Positions 1 through 7,396 of a DNA stretch of 16,218 nt are shown in pieces. Source of the DNA: an uncultured Eudoraea sp. (lineage in GTDB: Bacteria > Bacteroidota > Bacteroidia > Flavobacteriales > Flavobacteriaceae); assembly GCA_905479615.1 (NCBI GenBank), contig CAJQNH010000016.1, positions 1-16,218 of the forward strand, in the 5' to 3' direction. Position numbers and translations under genes: made by a program. The notes below the pieces were generated by a model. The model searched no databases and was not told where the DNA came from. It saw nothing but the letters and a program-made list of their open reading frames with translations. Position 1 is the first letter of the stretch; each line of letters opens with the position of its first letter.

Positions 1-75
1 CTCGATGCCACTAATTTTAAAGGGATGGAATTTCATTCTCTTTTACCTGAGTTAAGTGTAGCCGGGTCTAATTAG
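1..75 (+). CDS. 3' end of an unknown gene (partial)
   Basis: Frame 1 is open from the window edge to a TAG at 73-75 and gives 24 residues ending in ELSVAGSN. It is followed after 19 bp by a strong rho-independent terminator on the same strand, which supports a real + strand gene ending here. Too little is visible to name a family. The beginning lies outside the window. Confidence 0.6.
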   Translation, partial: LDATNFKGMEFHSLLPELSVAGSN

Positions 76-94
76 AGATAGAAGAGTAAAATGT

Positions 95-126
95 AAAAAG
101 CCCTGGACCACATCCGGGGCTTTTTT
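95..126 (+). terminator. Rho-independent terminator
   Basis: A 13-bp stem (95-107 with 113-125, one G-T pair at 104/116) closes a 5-base loop CCACA and is followed by a run of six T (121-126). The 5' arm starts with five A, so the structure could also work for transcripts from the other strand. It sits 20 bp after the TAG of the partial first gene and closes that transcription unit. Confidence 0.9.
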
Positions 127-406
127 ATATTCTTATCCCAAGACTCTTGTAAATATTCAATAATTTCTCTTTTGTTCAATTTCCATAATATGCCAATAAA
201 TTAATAATAAGTCACTTTACTTAGAACCCATAGACTTTCTATGGTTTATACTTAGTGGTAAAATCATGAAATTACTATCTTGTAATGATTCCTTTCTCGC
301 AAGTAATGGTACTACTAAGTACAGCCTATTCTAGCGCGCTATATAGAACAAAATCGATTTATTTTTTATATATTTAAGAAAGTTCTCCCGAAAAATTTGT
401 CTGTCT
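127..406. promoter_or_regulatory. Leader/intergenic region with nested inverted repeats
   Basis: This stretch holds no credible gene. It carries several inverted repeats upstream of the PAS gene. TACTTAGTGGTA (249-260) pairs with TACTACTAAGTA (310-321) with one G-T. Inside that pair, AATCA and TTAC (262-266, 272-275) face GTAATGATT (282-290). AACCCATAGA (225-234) forms a hairpin with TCTATGGTT (238-246), with one bulged C. A second TACTTAG at 218-224 could compete for CTAAGTA (315-321). TAGCGCGCTA (332-341) is a 10-bp palindrome. No TAnnTTTG box could be placed with confidence. The region could be a structured 5' leader or an operator cluster; it matches no riboswitch I recognise. Confidence 0.4.
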
Positions 407-805
407 ATGTCAGCACATGAAATTGAAATTATTTTAAGCAGGCAATTGGCAGATTGTCTTACGGTTCCGGTTTTTATAGTAGATCCTGAAGGGACGCTGA
501 TATTTTACAACGAACCTGCAGAACAAATCCTGGGAAAGCGTTTTCAGGATACAGGGGAAATGAGAGTTGGAGACTGGGGTAACGATTTTTATCCGCATGA
601 CAAAAAAGGAAATACTATTCCACCGGAAGACCTTCCGCTTGTACAGACTATAAACTCACACGTACCTGCCCATAAGACCTTCTGGATAAAAAACTTCGAA
701 GGTAAATCCTTTAAAATCTCTGTTACTTCCATCCCTATCATTGGAAGATCTAAAGAGTTTGCCGGGGCTTTAGCTATTTTTTGGGATAATGATCTCAAGC
801 TATGA
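407..805 (+). CDS. Small single-domain PAS protein
   Basis: A 132-residue cytoplasmic protein with no signal peptide or membrane segment, consisting of essentially one PAS domain. Residues 15-45 contain the typical opening (PVFIVDPEGTLIFYNEPAEQ, then ILGK), and residues 90-127 give the closing strands (WIKNFEGKSFKISVTSIPI, then FAGALAIFWD). PAS domains bind small ligands or cofactors, or mediate protein contacts; no output domain is attached, so it probably acts on a partner. Its TGA overlaps the ATG of the MBL-hydrolase gene (ATGA, 802-805), so translational coupling and a shared function are likely. In other bacteria PAS proteins often sit beside or are fused to signalling enzymes. The ligand cannot be read from the sequence, and no haem- or flavin-binding residues stand out. 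The first ATG is the only sensible start. Confidence 0.85.
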   Translation: MSAHEIEIILSRQLADCLTVPVFIVDPEGTLIFYNEPAEQILGKRFQDTGEMRVGDWGNDFYPHDKKGNTIPPEDLPLVQTINSHVPAHKTFWIKNFEGKSFKISVTSIPIIGRSKEFAGALAIFWDNDLKL

Positions 806-1635
806 GAATTAAACTACATGGAACCCGCGGGGCATATCCGACTTCCTCTAAAGAGACACAAAAACTTGGAGGCAATACCTCCTGTATTGAAATTATAGAG
901 GAGAACGAAAGGCTTATCCTGGATGCCGGTACGGGGATTTTGAATATAGATTTTGACAGCTATTATACCTCAGACCGGATAGACATCCTGTTAACCCACT
1001 TGCATATGGATCATATTCAGGGATTGGGTTTTTTCAAACCCATTTTTGATCCGAACAAAGAGATACATATTTGGGGGCCTGGCGGCAGTTCCTATCCTTT
1101 AAAAGATAGGTTGAACAGATTTTTGTCCCCTCCTCTTTTTCCGGTAACGCTTAGGGATATCCCCAGTAAATTGGTGATACACGAATTGCCAAACAAACCA
1201 TTTAAGCTTGGGAAGTTTATAGTCACTTCTAAATTTGTTTGTCATCCCGGCCCAACCGTTGGTTATAGAATTCAATTTGGATCTAAATCGGTTACTTATA
1301 TTCCCGATCATGAACCCATATTGAGTAACCCACATTTATTTAAGGAAGATAATTGGATCTCCGGGTTTGATCTCTGCAACAATACAGATTTGCTTGTACA
1401 CGATTCCCAATACAGCCCGGAGGAGTATAAAAGCAAAGTGGGGTGGGGTCATTGTTCAATGGAAATTGCTGCGGAATTATCTGAGAGAGCCAGGGCCAAG
1501 CGTTTAGTAATGTTCCATCACGACCCTGCGCAAACGGATACAGACAGATCCCAAAAATTCGAAAAATTTATAAGTACACATACCTATGATTTCCCTATTG
1601 AACTGGCTGTTCAGGGGCGAGAAATAGAGGTTTGA
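802..1635 (+). CDS. MBL-fold metallo-hydrolase (RNase Z/PhnP-like)
   Basis: A 277-residue cytoplasmic metallo-beta-lactamase-fold hydrolase. The N-terminus has the GTRG...GGNTSC pattern (residues 7-10 and 23-28) seen in PhnP/RNase Z-like phosphodiesterases. The metal motif THLHMDH gives H66, H68, D70 and H71. Further probable ligands are H148 (VCHPGP), D169 (YIPDHE) and H239 (MFHHDP). HDSQ at 200-203 and GHCS at 216-219 resemble the HEAT and HST elements of RNase Z. The enzyme should bind two metal ions and cleave a phosphodiester or related bond, but the long flexible arm that binds tRNA in true RNase Z is not obvious, so tRNA maturation is unlikely. The start overlaps the PAS stop codon by ATGA, which suggests the PAS protein controls or scaffolds it. 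A cyclic-nucleotide phosphodiesterase role is possible given the cyclase gene nearby, but this is inference. Confidence 0.85.
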   Translation: MRIKLHGTRGAYPTSSKETQKLGGNTSCIEIIEENERLILDAGTGILNIDFDSYYTSDRIDILLTHLHMDHIQGLGFFKPIFDPNKEIHIWGPGGSSYPLKDRLNRFLSPPLFPVTLRDIPSKLVIHELPNKPFKLGKFIVTSKFVCHPGPTVGYRIQFGSKSVTYIPDHEPILSNPHLFKEDNWISGFDLCNNTDLLVHDSQYSPEEYKSKVGWGHCSMEIAAELSERARAKRLVMFHHDPAQTDTDRSQKFEKFISTHTYDFPIELAVQGREIEV

Positions 1636-1646
1636 TAGGACGCAGC

Positions 1647-1697
1647 CGAACTTTTGAAAGAAATATTAAATCTAATTGTATGAAAATCAGAAGTTCG
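1647..1697 (+). repeat. Inverted repeat after the MBL gene
   Basis: CGAACTT (1647-1653) and AAGTTCG (1691-1697) are perfect inverted arms of 7 bp, with 37 bases between them, just downstream of the TGA at 1633-1635. There is no T-run after the second arm, so it is at best a weak terminator or an RNA-stabilising fold. The remaining gap to 1924 shows no gene and no clear promoter; TACTTTG at 1859-1865 is one base short of a Bacteroidota -7 box. Confidence 0.3.
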
Positions 1698-1924
1698 TTG
1701 GATAAGAAAAATACTACTTTCGGACAATAAAAGTGCAGTTTCACCCATGATAGTTTTACTAAGTTACTTAAATTCATTATCTTAAAAATGGGTTTTGATC
1801 CTTGTAATAAAAGGCCGTTGAAATTGGAAAAGTAATCACAATAGTTCCCCCAATTCAGGTACTTTGAGATCTGAACAGAATACTGAATAATTTTCACCTA
1901 ACTAATCATTAAAAGAACACTATT

Positions 1925-2398
1925 ATGAAAACAACGAATCTAATTTTAATTTTAATCGTAGTTGTGAGCCTTATGTCTTGTAAGAACCAAATGCATGTAG
2001 TTACACTTTATGTGGACACCGCTAATATTACAAAAAACAGCATAGATGAGTATGCTAATTTTAATCAACCCAAGGGCATTTCGAATGAAGATTTTACAAT
2101 CCATGTAAGAAAGGGAGACTTGGTTATTTGGAATGCGCTATCTATCAGTGACGAACCGGTTGAAGTCAATATCACTGCAATAATTGACGAACCAGGTCCA
2201 CGTGATGATGATCCAGATAAAAAATATGTTAACTTTTTTGATGGTAAAACCTTATCACCAGATAAAATTAAAACAAGAACAGTAATTGGGACTCTTAAAA
2301 ATGGCAAACCTGGTGATATACAAAAATACAAGTTACATTTCACCGTAAAGGATAAAGTGGACACATTTATTATTGATCCTAAAATGGAAATGAATTAG
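1925..2398 (+). CDS. Small exported lipoprotein upstream of the cyclase
   Basis: A 157-residue protein with a type II signal peptide: MKTTN, a hydrophobic stretch at 6-17, then the lipobox LMSC with lipidated C19. The mature part is beta-rich: an 'IHVRKGDLVIWN' segment near residues 59-70, a long acidic loop with PGPRDDDPDKK, then KYKLHFTV and the end FIIDPKMEMN. This reads like a single beta-sandwich, perhaps cupredoxin-like in shape, but I see no His/Cys/Met set that would bind copper. I do not recognise the family. The cyclase gene follows after only 12 bp on the same strand, so the two are probably co-transcribed, and the lipoprotein may contact the periplasmic part of the cyclase (inference). 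No Shine-Dalgarno sequence precedes the ATG, as is usual in this phylum. Confidence 0.8.
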   Translation: MKTTNLILILIVVVSLMSCKNQMHVVTLYVDTANITKNSIDEYANFNQPKGISNEDFTIHVRKGDLVIWNALSISDEPVEVNITAIIDEPGPRDDDPDKKYVNFFDGKTLSPDKIKTRTVIGTLKNGKPGDIQKYKLHFTVKDKVDTFIIDPKMEMN

Positions 2399-2410
2399 CA
2401 ATCAATAATT

Positions 2411-4249
2411 ATGTCTTTTAAGGTAAAAGCCAATTTTGTAATATGCTTCCTGTGTTTTACTTTCCATTTTGTTTCCGGTCAAAATCAGAAATTGGCGGAT
2501 AGTCTCATCACATTATACAAATCTGGAAAATACCAGGGAGGCGAGGCCGCTATACTGAGTAATATTGTAGAGAATGAGAAAAATCCTGAATTAAAACTTG
2601 AATATTCTGAGTTACTGATCAAAAAAGCCTCTTCAGATTCTTTATTTAATTTTCTTCACACCGGATATTTACAAAAGGGCAACGCATTACTTTATAAAGG
2701 AAATTATTCCCTGGCACTTGAATCTTATTTTCAAAGTCTGAATTATGCCATACGCGACGACAATGAAATAGGAATTGGTGCATTGAATATATCAATTGCA
2801 AACACTTATTCCAAAACTGGTAACTCCAACAGCGCCGAGATCTACTACAATAAAGGAATTCAATTATTAAGAAAGATAAATGATTCTTCAAGGTTAGCGA
2901 GAGCCTTAGTTAACATGGGAGACGAATATTTCAACAATAAAAAATACCAATCTGCAATGCTGTATTTTGACGAGTCAGCTCAGATCTTTAAGAATATTAA
3001 TAACTCTCTTGGGACTGCCTATAATATAGGAAATATGGGCATGGTATATGCCATCCAGGGAAAAGATGAACTGGCAAAGTCAAATCTCCAGGAAGCTATT
3101 ACAGCACTAGAAATACATCGGGATTATTCTGCTATTACAGTCTACCTGACATACTTGTCCGATATTTCTCTAAAACAGAAAGATCTTAATTCTGCACTTA
3201 CCCATGCTGAGAGAAGCTTGGAACTGGCACAAGAATATGGACTTAAAAAAGAGATCAGCGATGCAAGTCTTCAACTTTCAGAAGTCTATGAAATGATAGG
3301 GAATTCTACGAAATCTCTCAATTATTACAAGAATTATATCAAATTCAGGGACAGTGTAAACAATATTGAAAAAGTGCGTGAAATGGCCAATTTACAGGCA
3401 GATTTCCAAGTTTCGCAAAAGCAAACTGAAGTTGATCTGCTCAATAAAGAATCGGAAATACAGCTTTTAAAAGACAAAAGGCAAAGGATTATAATTTATG
3501 CAACGGTATTGGCCCTGGTTTTGATTTTTGTGCTTCTTTTCTTTCTCTACAGGCGCTATAGTTTTGTAAAGGAAACCAATACAATCATTGAGGAGGAAAA
3601 GAACAGGTCCGACACCCTATTACTCAATATCCTTCCCAAAGAAACAGCCCAGGAATTAAAAGAAACGGGTCATGTAGAAGCCAAAAAATTTGAGTCGGTC
3701 ACAGTTTTATTTACAGACTTTAAAGATTTTACCCGTTCCTCGGCAGACTTAAGTCCGGAAAGGTTGGTTAGAAGTGTAGATTACTATTTTTCTAAGTTTG
3801 ATGGAGTTATGGAGAAGCATGGATTGGAAAAAATCAAAACCATGGGCGATGCGTACATGTGTACCGGAGGAATTCATTTGAATAAGGAAGATCATGCAAT
3901 CAGAATGGTTCATGCTGCTTTTGAAATAGTCCGGATCACCGAAGAAGTCAAAATTAAAGATCAAGACAATATTATGCCCTATGAAATCCGCGTTGGGATT
4001 AATACAGGCCCCGTCATAGCAGGTGTAGTGGGCACCCAAAAATTTGCCTATGATATTTGGGGAGATACTGTAAATGTTGCTGCCCGGATGGAAACGAATT
4101 CAGAGACGGGCAGGATAAATATCTCTGAAAACACCTATGAATTGATAAAGGATGAATTTGAATGCGAATACAGAGGCAAAATGAAAGTTAAAAATAAGGG
4201 CATGATGAAAATGTATTATGTAAATAAACCAAAACTCCAACCCGCCTGA
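2411..4249 (+). CDS. TPR-containing membrane adenylate cyclase (class III)
   Basis: A 612-residue membrane protein predicted to make cAMP. In order: a signal peptide (about 1-23, ending VSG-Q), tetratricopeptide-like helical repeats (about 80-315), a coiled coil (about 320-357), one membrane helix (about 360-380), a linker helix with LLLNILPKE, and a class III cyclase domain (about 427-598). The metal-binding aspartates are D436 (LFTDF) and D480 (KTMGDAY). K476 and D548 (YDIWGD) are the pair typical of ATP rather than GTP selection; guanylate cyclases have Glu and Cys/Ser there. N555 and R559 (VNVAAR) are the transition-state residues. The catalytic set is thus complete, and the enzyme would act as a homodimer. 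The signal peptide places the TPR region in the periplasm, so it looks like a transmembrane sensor. It lies 12 bp after the small lipoprotein gene. Production of cGMP cannot be excluded. Confidence 0.92.
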   Translation: MSFKVKANFVICFLCFTFHFVSGQNQKLADSLITLYKSGKYQGGEAAILSNIVENEKNPELKLEYSELLIKKASSDSLFNFLHTGYLQKGNALLYKGNYSLALESYFQSLNYAIRDDNEIGIGALNISIANTYSKTGNSNSAEIYYNKGIQLLRKINDSSRLARALVNMGDEYFNNKKYQSAMLYFDESAQIFKNINNSLGTAYNIGNMGMVYAIQGKDELAKSNLQEAITALEIHRDYSAITVYLTYLSDISLKQKDLNSALTHAERSLELAQEYGLKKEISDASLQLSEVYEMIGNSTKSLNYYKNYIKFRDSVNNIEKVREMANLQADFQVSQKQTEVDLLNKESEIQLLKDKRQRIIIYATVLALVLIFVLLFFLYRRYSFVKETNTIIEEEKNRSDTLLLNILPKETAQELKETGHVEAKKFESVTVLFTDFKDFTRSSADLSPERLVRSVDYYFSKFDGVMEKHGLEKIKTMGDAYMCTGGIHLNKEDHAIRMVHAAFEIVRITEEVKIKDQDNIMPYEIRVGINTGPVIAGVVGTQKFAYDIWGDTVNVAARMETNSETGRINISENTYELIKDEFECEYRGKMKVKNKGMMKMYYVNKPKLQPA

Positions 4250-4292
4250 CAAATATTGGTTACGCTTATCTTATTAGAATTGTGGCAGCTTG

Positions 4293-4322
4293 CCCGGGTC
4301 ACACATTTTGTGAAATGCCGGG
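4293..4322 (+). repeat. Compound inverted repeat downstream of the cyclase
   Basis: CCCGG (4293-4297) pairs with CCGGG (4318-4322), and inside it TCACA (4299-4303) pairs with TGTGA (4309-4313) around the loop CATTT. The two stems are separated by an uneven internal loop. It lies 44 bp after the cyclase stop and has no following T-run, so it is a weak terminator candidate at most. The rest of the gap to 4490 is T-rich and shows no convincing gene or promoter. Confidence 0.4.
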
Positions 4323-4490
4323 ATCATTTGAGGCATTGGGTAAGTAATCCATTTTATGTGTCTTCTTGGCTTAATTTTTATATGAGAGATGGTAATTCTT
4401 TCTTATATTGCCAAAGGTTTTTAGCCTTCCCCTTTTCTTTATCATCTACTCTCAAAGATCTGCTCTTGCATACATAAGATTTTCCTTATA

Positions 4491-5135
4491 ATGAGAAAAG
4501 CAGGAGTTCATAGCGTTGTTCCAGTATTTAGTATTCTTCTTTTAGTTTTTTTAGTTGAAGGTTGTACCTCATCACAAACCAACTTTAAGCGAGAATACCG
4601 TAAGATATGGAAGGAGACCATAAAATCTGAAGCCTGGAACAGATCTTTAAAAAAGGATGAGTATTTGGTGGCTAATGACCCGAAAGAGTATTATTCAAGC
4701 ACCGAAGATTCGGGAATACTTGAAGGGGATAGTTTTTTGGAAACCGCTAAGTATACTGCTTTTGAGGAAAAGTACAATTCCTTAATTTCCCGGGCATATT
4801 TTAAGATAATATCGGAGGCAGAAGAAGCAGATACTCGTATTCACCAGGAATACCTAACATTAAACGCCCAAAAGGGCGAAATGGGTAATCGTAATAATAA
4901 GAGCTTCCGAAATAAGCTGGAACTTGCAAGGAAAAGATATATTGCGCACAGGGAGATACTCGAAGGCCTTAAGTCCTGGAATGCTTTTAGTGTGTATGGC
5001 TCAGATGATTTGGAATTTTTTAAAGAGGAACAAGCAGGTTCCGCTTTTGGAATGTTTCTCAATGGAGAAACTGATGAGGACATAATTAATTTTCTGATTT
5101 ACAAATTGGCCGATTTGTATCATTATGAAGAATAG
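4491..5135 (+). CDS. Predicted lipoprotein of unknown function
   Basis: A 214-residue protein with a type II signal peptide: a basic start (MRK), a hydrophobic stretch at about 8-22 and the lipobox VEGC with C25. The mature part is highly charged and mainly helical, for example the lysine/arginine-rich segment around residues 30-55 and the stretch NKLELARKRYIAHREIL. It ends with FLIYKLADLYHYEE. I recognise no domain. It is separated from the cyclase gene by 241 bp with an inverted repeat, so it is probably its own unit, and it faces the convergent lipoprotein gene at 5241-6296. It is likely anchored in the inner or outer membrane facing the periplasm. No function can be assigned. Confidence 0.75.
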   Translation: MRKAGVHSVVPVFSILLLVFLVEGCTSSQTNFKREYRKIWKETIKSEAWNRSLKKDEYLVANDPKEYYSSTEDSGILEGDSFLETAKYTAFEEKYNSLISRAYFKIISEAEEADTRIHQEYLTLNAQKGEMGNRNNKSFRNKLELARKRYIAHREILEGLKSWNAFSVYGSDDLEFFKEEQAGSAFGMFLNGETDEDIINFLIYKLADLYHYEE

Positions 5136-5150
5136 GATATTGATCAATCC

Positions 5151-5236
5151 AATAAGGGATCTAAACTTCAAATAAGGGGTACTTATTATTAAGATTATGT
5201 ATAATGGCTTTGTTCCTGCGATTAAGAATAAGGGAT
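5151..5236 (+). repeat. Three short direct repeats AATAAGGGRT
   Basis: AATAAGGGAT (5151-5160), AATAAGGGGT (5171-5180) and AATAAGGGAT (5227-5236) occur in the 105-bp gap between two convergent genes. The middle copy is followed by CTTATT, which allows a 6-bp hairpin (5171-5187). No strong terminator is visible between the convergent genes. The repeats may be chance in such AT-rich DNA. Confidence 0.35.
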
Positions 5237-5240
5237 TAGT

Positions 5241-6296
5241 CTAATTCGTAGGGACAGTTACTATTGGTGCTTTTGAATCTGTTGTGCTTTCCGCCAGATT
5301 CAGCAGCAATTGTAAAAAGGAAAAGTTTCTTTTAGTATTTCGGTCATCAGGATCTATATAAAACCAATACTCATGTTGATACACGGAGATAAATTCTCTT
5401 TCCGGTTTTTCTTTTGAGTATAAAATTTGAAGTGGGGGCCGTGCCTCCCTGTTCACAGAATGAAAGGTCATATCTGTTCGGCCCGAAGCAACATGCTCTG
5501 GAGGGACTTCGAATTGCCAGGCAAGGTTGAGCATAATCTCCCAAATAGATCCGGTCAAGGTCGTAATTTGGTCAGAAGACCCTTGTATAGAGCCATAAGA
5601 TATAAAATACTCTGAAAGCTTGGGGTCTAGGTTTAATATGGCTTTAAAACGACTTACATCATCCTTATATTCAGGAGGGTAATTATTTCTGAAAATCAAT
5701 TTGGTTTGCTCATTTTTCGTAGTGCCAAGAATACCAGCTGTACTTAGTGTTTTCCAAAGATCCAATAATTCAATAAATTCAGAATCAGCTTCTCTTCTGG
5801 CAGACGGCCTGGCAATATCATCCCGCAATCCATTGATTGTAAAGGTAGCTATGTGAAGCACAAGATCTATGGGCCATCCAGATTGGATCATATTTAGTAA
5901 GGAAGCCGGCGGGATAGGTACCAGTAAGTTGGTTGAAAACTCTCTGCCACTTACCGGAATATAAGTAATTGTGGGGGTATTGGACCAGGCCAGATTGCCA
6001 TTTACTACTGCGCTATTAGCTCCTGTTGGAATTGCATTATTTAGTCCGCCCTGGACGCCCACCCCTCCTGCACGTGTGTACTGATTAATAACAGAGCTCA
6101 CTTTTAAGAATACAGGGGGCTCATTGTACCGTAACCGAACGAGGTTCATTAACAATTGTTCGTTGGAGGCCTGGCTGATAGAGGTATTAAAATTAAACTG
6201 ATCTGCCGGGATATATTTAGGACCGACAGATTTACAAGAGATTAGCAAAAATGTGAATAATGAAAGATATAGATATCGACTAGAAACATGTTTCAT
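5241..6296 (-). CDS. Conserved uncharacterised outer-envelope lipoprotein
   Basis: A 351-residue lipoprotein: signal peptide with a lipobox LISC and C21. The mature protein opens with SVGPKYIPADQFNFN and QLLMNLVRLRYNEPPVFLKV, has a Gly/Asn-rich section (about 75-100), then TPTITYIPVSGREF and LLVPIPPASLLNMIQSGWP. Near the C-terminus are YWFYIDPDDRNTKRNFSFLQ and the end APIVTVPTN. From memory, this set of motifs belongs to a family that also occurs widely in Proteobacteria and has no assigned function. The barrel-protein gene lies 115 bp upstream on the same strand, and the two may form an outer-membrane pair. It converges with the lipoprotein gene ending at 5135. Identity as a conserved lipoprotein is fairly sure; its role is unknown. 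Confidence 0.82.
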   Translation of the reverse strand: MKHVSSRYLYLSLFTFLLISCKSVGPKYIPADQFNFNTSISQASNEQLLMNLVRLRYNEPPVFLKVSSVINQYTRAGGVGVQGGLNNAIPTGANSAVVNGNLAWSNTPTITYIPVSGREFSTNLLVPIPPASLLNMIQSGWPIDLVLHIATFTINGLRDDIARPSARREADSEFIELLDLWKTLSTAGILGTTKNEQTKLIFRNNYPPEYKDDVSRFKAILNLDPKLSEYFISYGSIQGSSDQITTLTGSIWEIMLNLAWQFEVPPEHVASGRTDMTFHSVNREARPPLQILYSKEKPEREFISVYQHEYWFYIDPDDRNTKRNFSFLQLLLNLAESTTDSKAPIVTVPTN

Positions 6297-6398
6297 GGAT
6301 ATTTCAAATTTTTGGTTACTGCACTCAATTTATTAAGACTCACAATATTTTTTTGACCTATTAATCCAGGTAAAATATTTTAATTCACTGAGTTATAT

Positions 6399-6419
6399 AA
6401 GGATAATTATTTTATCCTT
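6399..6419 (-). repeat. Hairpin at the 3' end of the barrel-protein gene
   Basis: AAGGATAA (6399-6406) and TTATCCTT (6412-6419) form a perfect 8-bp stem with a 5-base loop. It overlaps the stop codon of the barrel-protein gene (TAA on the - strand, 6414-6412). Read on the - strand it is not followed by a proper T-run, so it may partly terminate transcription or stabilise the message ahead of the downstream lipoprotein gene. Confidence 0.45.
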
Positions 6420-7254
6420 TTCCTGCAAAAATGGTTTTTGGCAGAAGTATTTGCAGCTGAAAACGCCACTGCCATTCCGGGCCAAAGTCGGGTTTGACCA
6501 CGTTATAATAGAACTGTGTCTGAATATTTATGGGGATTTTTCCACCAAGAAAAAACAATTTACCACCTCCGGCTCCAACAGGAACCACCCACTGATCTCC
6601 GGAATTGGCCTCCCAATTGGCTGTGATGATTGGAGCACTGTTTATATACCAGCCATCACCTAACTGACGAACAATAAATAAATTTAACAGCATACGATTA
6701 ACTTTTTCCCGATCTGAAGCCCCGGCAAAAGACCAGACATTGTTCGCCAAGGCCCCAAAGGTCCAATCTCCGGGCTGTATCAAAGCAACCATGGAAGGCC
6801 CTATGCTCCATTTTTCAGTACCTCGTGTGCTTCCTCCTGTGGGTATTTCAAGGACCGGGCCAATACCCCAGATGATCTCGCTTTTTGGAGAATAAAAGGC
6901 GGTAAAAACAATATCACTTAAACCGGAAGTATAAGTACCCGTTTCACTCCTAAAATCAGGGATACTTACAATAGGAAATATTGTTCGAGTAATGATATTC
7001 CCGTTTTTTAGGTTGAATGGGATCACAGGTTGAATATTCAACACATTGATATTACGGTTAAAAGGGCCGTTGTTTATATTCAGGTTGTTCTGAAAAGGAA
7101 AACTCATAAGGTCCGCAACTGGGTTAGCCGCCTGTTGGGACAGGTTTTCTGCATCATTAGCACCAGGTGTTGGACTTGTTTCCTGAGCGTATTGTAAAAA
7201 CCCTGTGAGGAAAACCACTACGAATAGGGCAGGAATAATACGTGCTGATTTCAT
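6412..7254 (-). CDS. Outer-membrane beta-barrel protein ('neuromedin U'/MetA_deg-like)
   Basis: A 280-residue exported protein: signal peptide with the core ALFVVVFLTGFLQYA, probable cleavage near residues 22-24. The sequence then follows a pattern I recognise from bacterial proteins often labelled 'neuromedin U' or 'transporter', related to the Phenol_MetA_deg barrel family: NPVADLMSFPFQNN, NVLNIQPVIPF, GLSDIVFTAFYSP, WGIGPVLEIPTGG, KWSIGPSMVALI, NNVWSFAG, YNVVKPDFGPEWQWRFQ. Alternating hydrophobic strands and an aromatic-rich C-terminus fit an outer-membrane barrel. The vertebrate peptide name is an annotation artefact. The substrate is unknown; a channel for small or hydrophobic compounds is a guess. 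The conserved lipoprotein gene lies 115 bp downstream on the same strand and may be in the same unit. The ATG start directly precedes a normal signal peptide. Confidence 0.85.
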   Translation of the reverse strand: MKSARIIPALFVVVFLTGFLQYAQETSPTPGANDAENLSQQAANPVADLMSFPFQNNLNINNGPFNRNINVLNIQPVIPFNLKNGNIITRTIFPIVSIPDFRSETGTYTSGLSDIVFTAFYSPKSEIIWGIGPVLEIPTGGSTRGTEKWSIGPSMVALIQPGDWTFGALANNVWSFAGASDREKVNRMLLNLFIVRQLGDGWYINSAPIITANWEANSGDQWVVPVGAGGGKLFFLGGKIPINIQTQFYYNVVKPDFGPEWQWRFQLQILLPKTIFAGKG

Positions 7255-7396
7255 ATTCTGTATTTTAAAATGTAATATTTAATAAAGGATGTACCTATTG
7301 GATCTGATTAATGGACAAAGATCACCTGAGAACTTGATTTATTAAATGATTTATATCAGTTAAGCAAATAAGAAAACAGAGAGACTGATTATTTAA

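Noticed and set aside
1595..1897. 100-codon - strand frame
   Set aside because: It is Leu/Phe/Ile-rich through AT-rich DNA, overlaps the end of the MBL gene and has no domain or promoter evidence.
4299..4313. CRP-like site near the cyclase (TCACA/TGTGA)
   Set aside because: The half-sites are in the opposite order from a CRP site (TGTGA-N6-TCACA) and spaced by 5, so it reads as a hairpin rather than a cAMP-receptor operator.
4256..4477. 73-codon + strand frame after the cyclase
   Set aside because: It starts with TTG, has no recognisable domain, a composition unlike the neighbours, and overlaps an inverted repeat. It is treated as intergenic.
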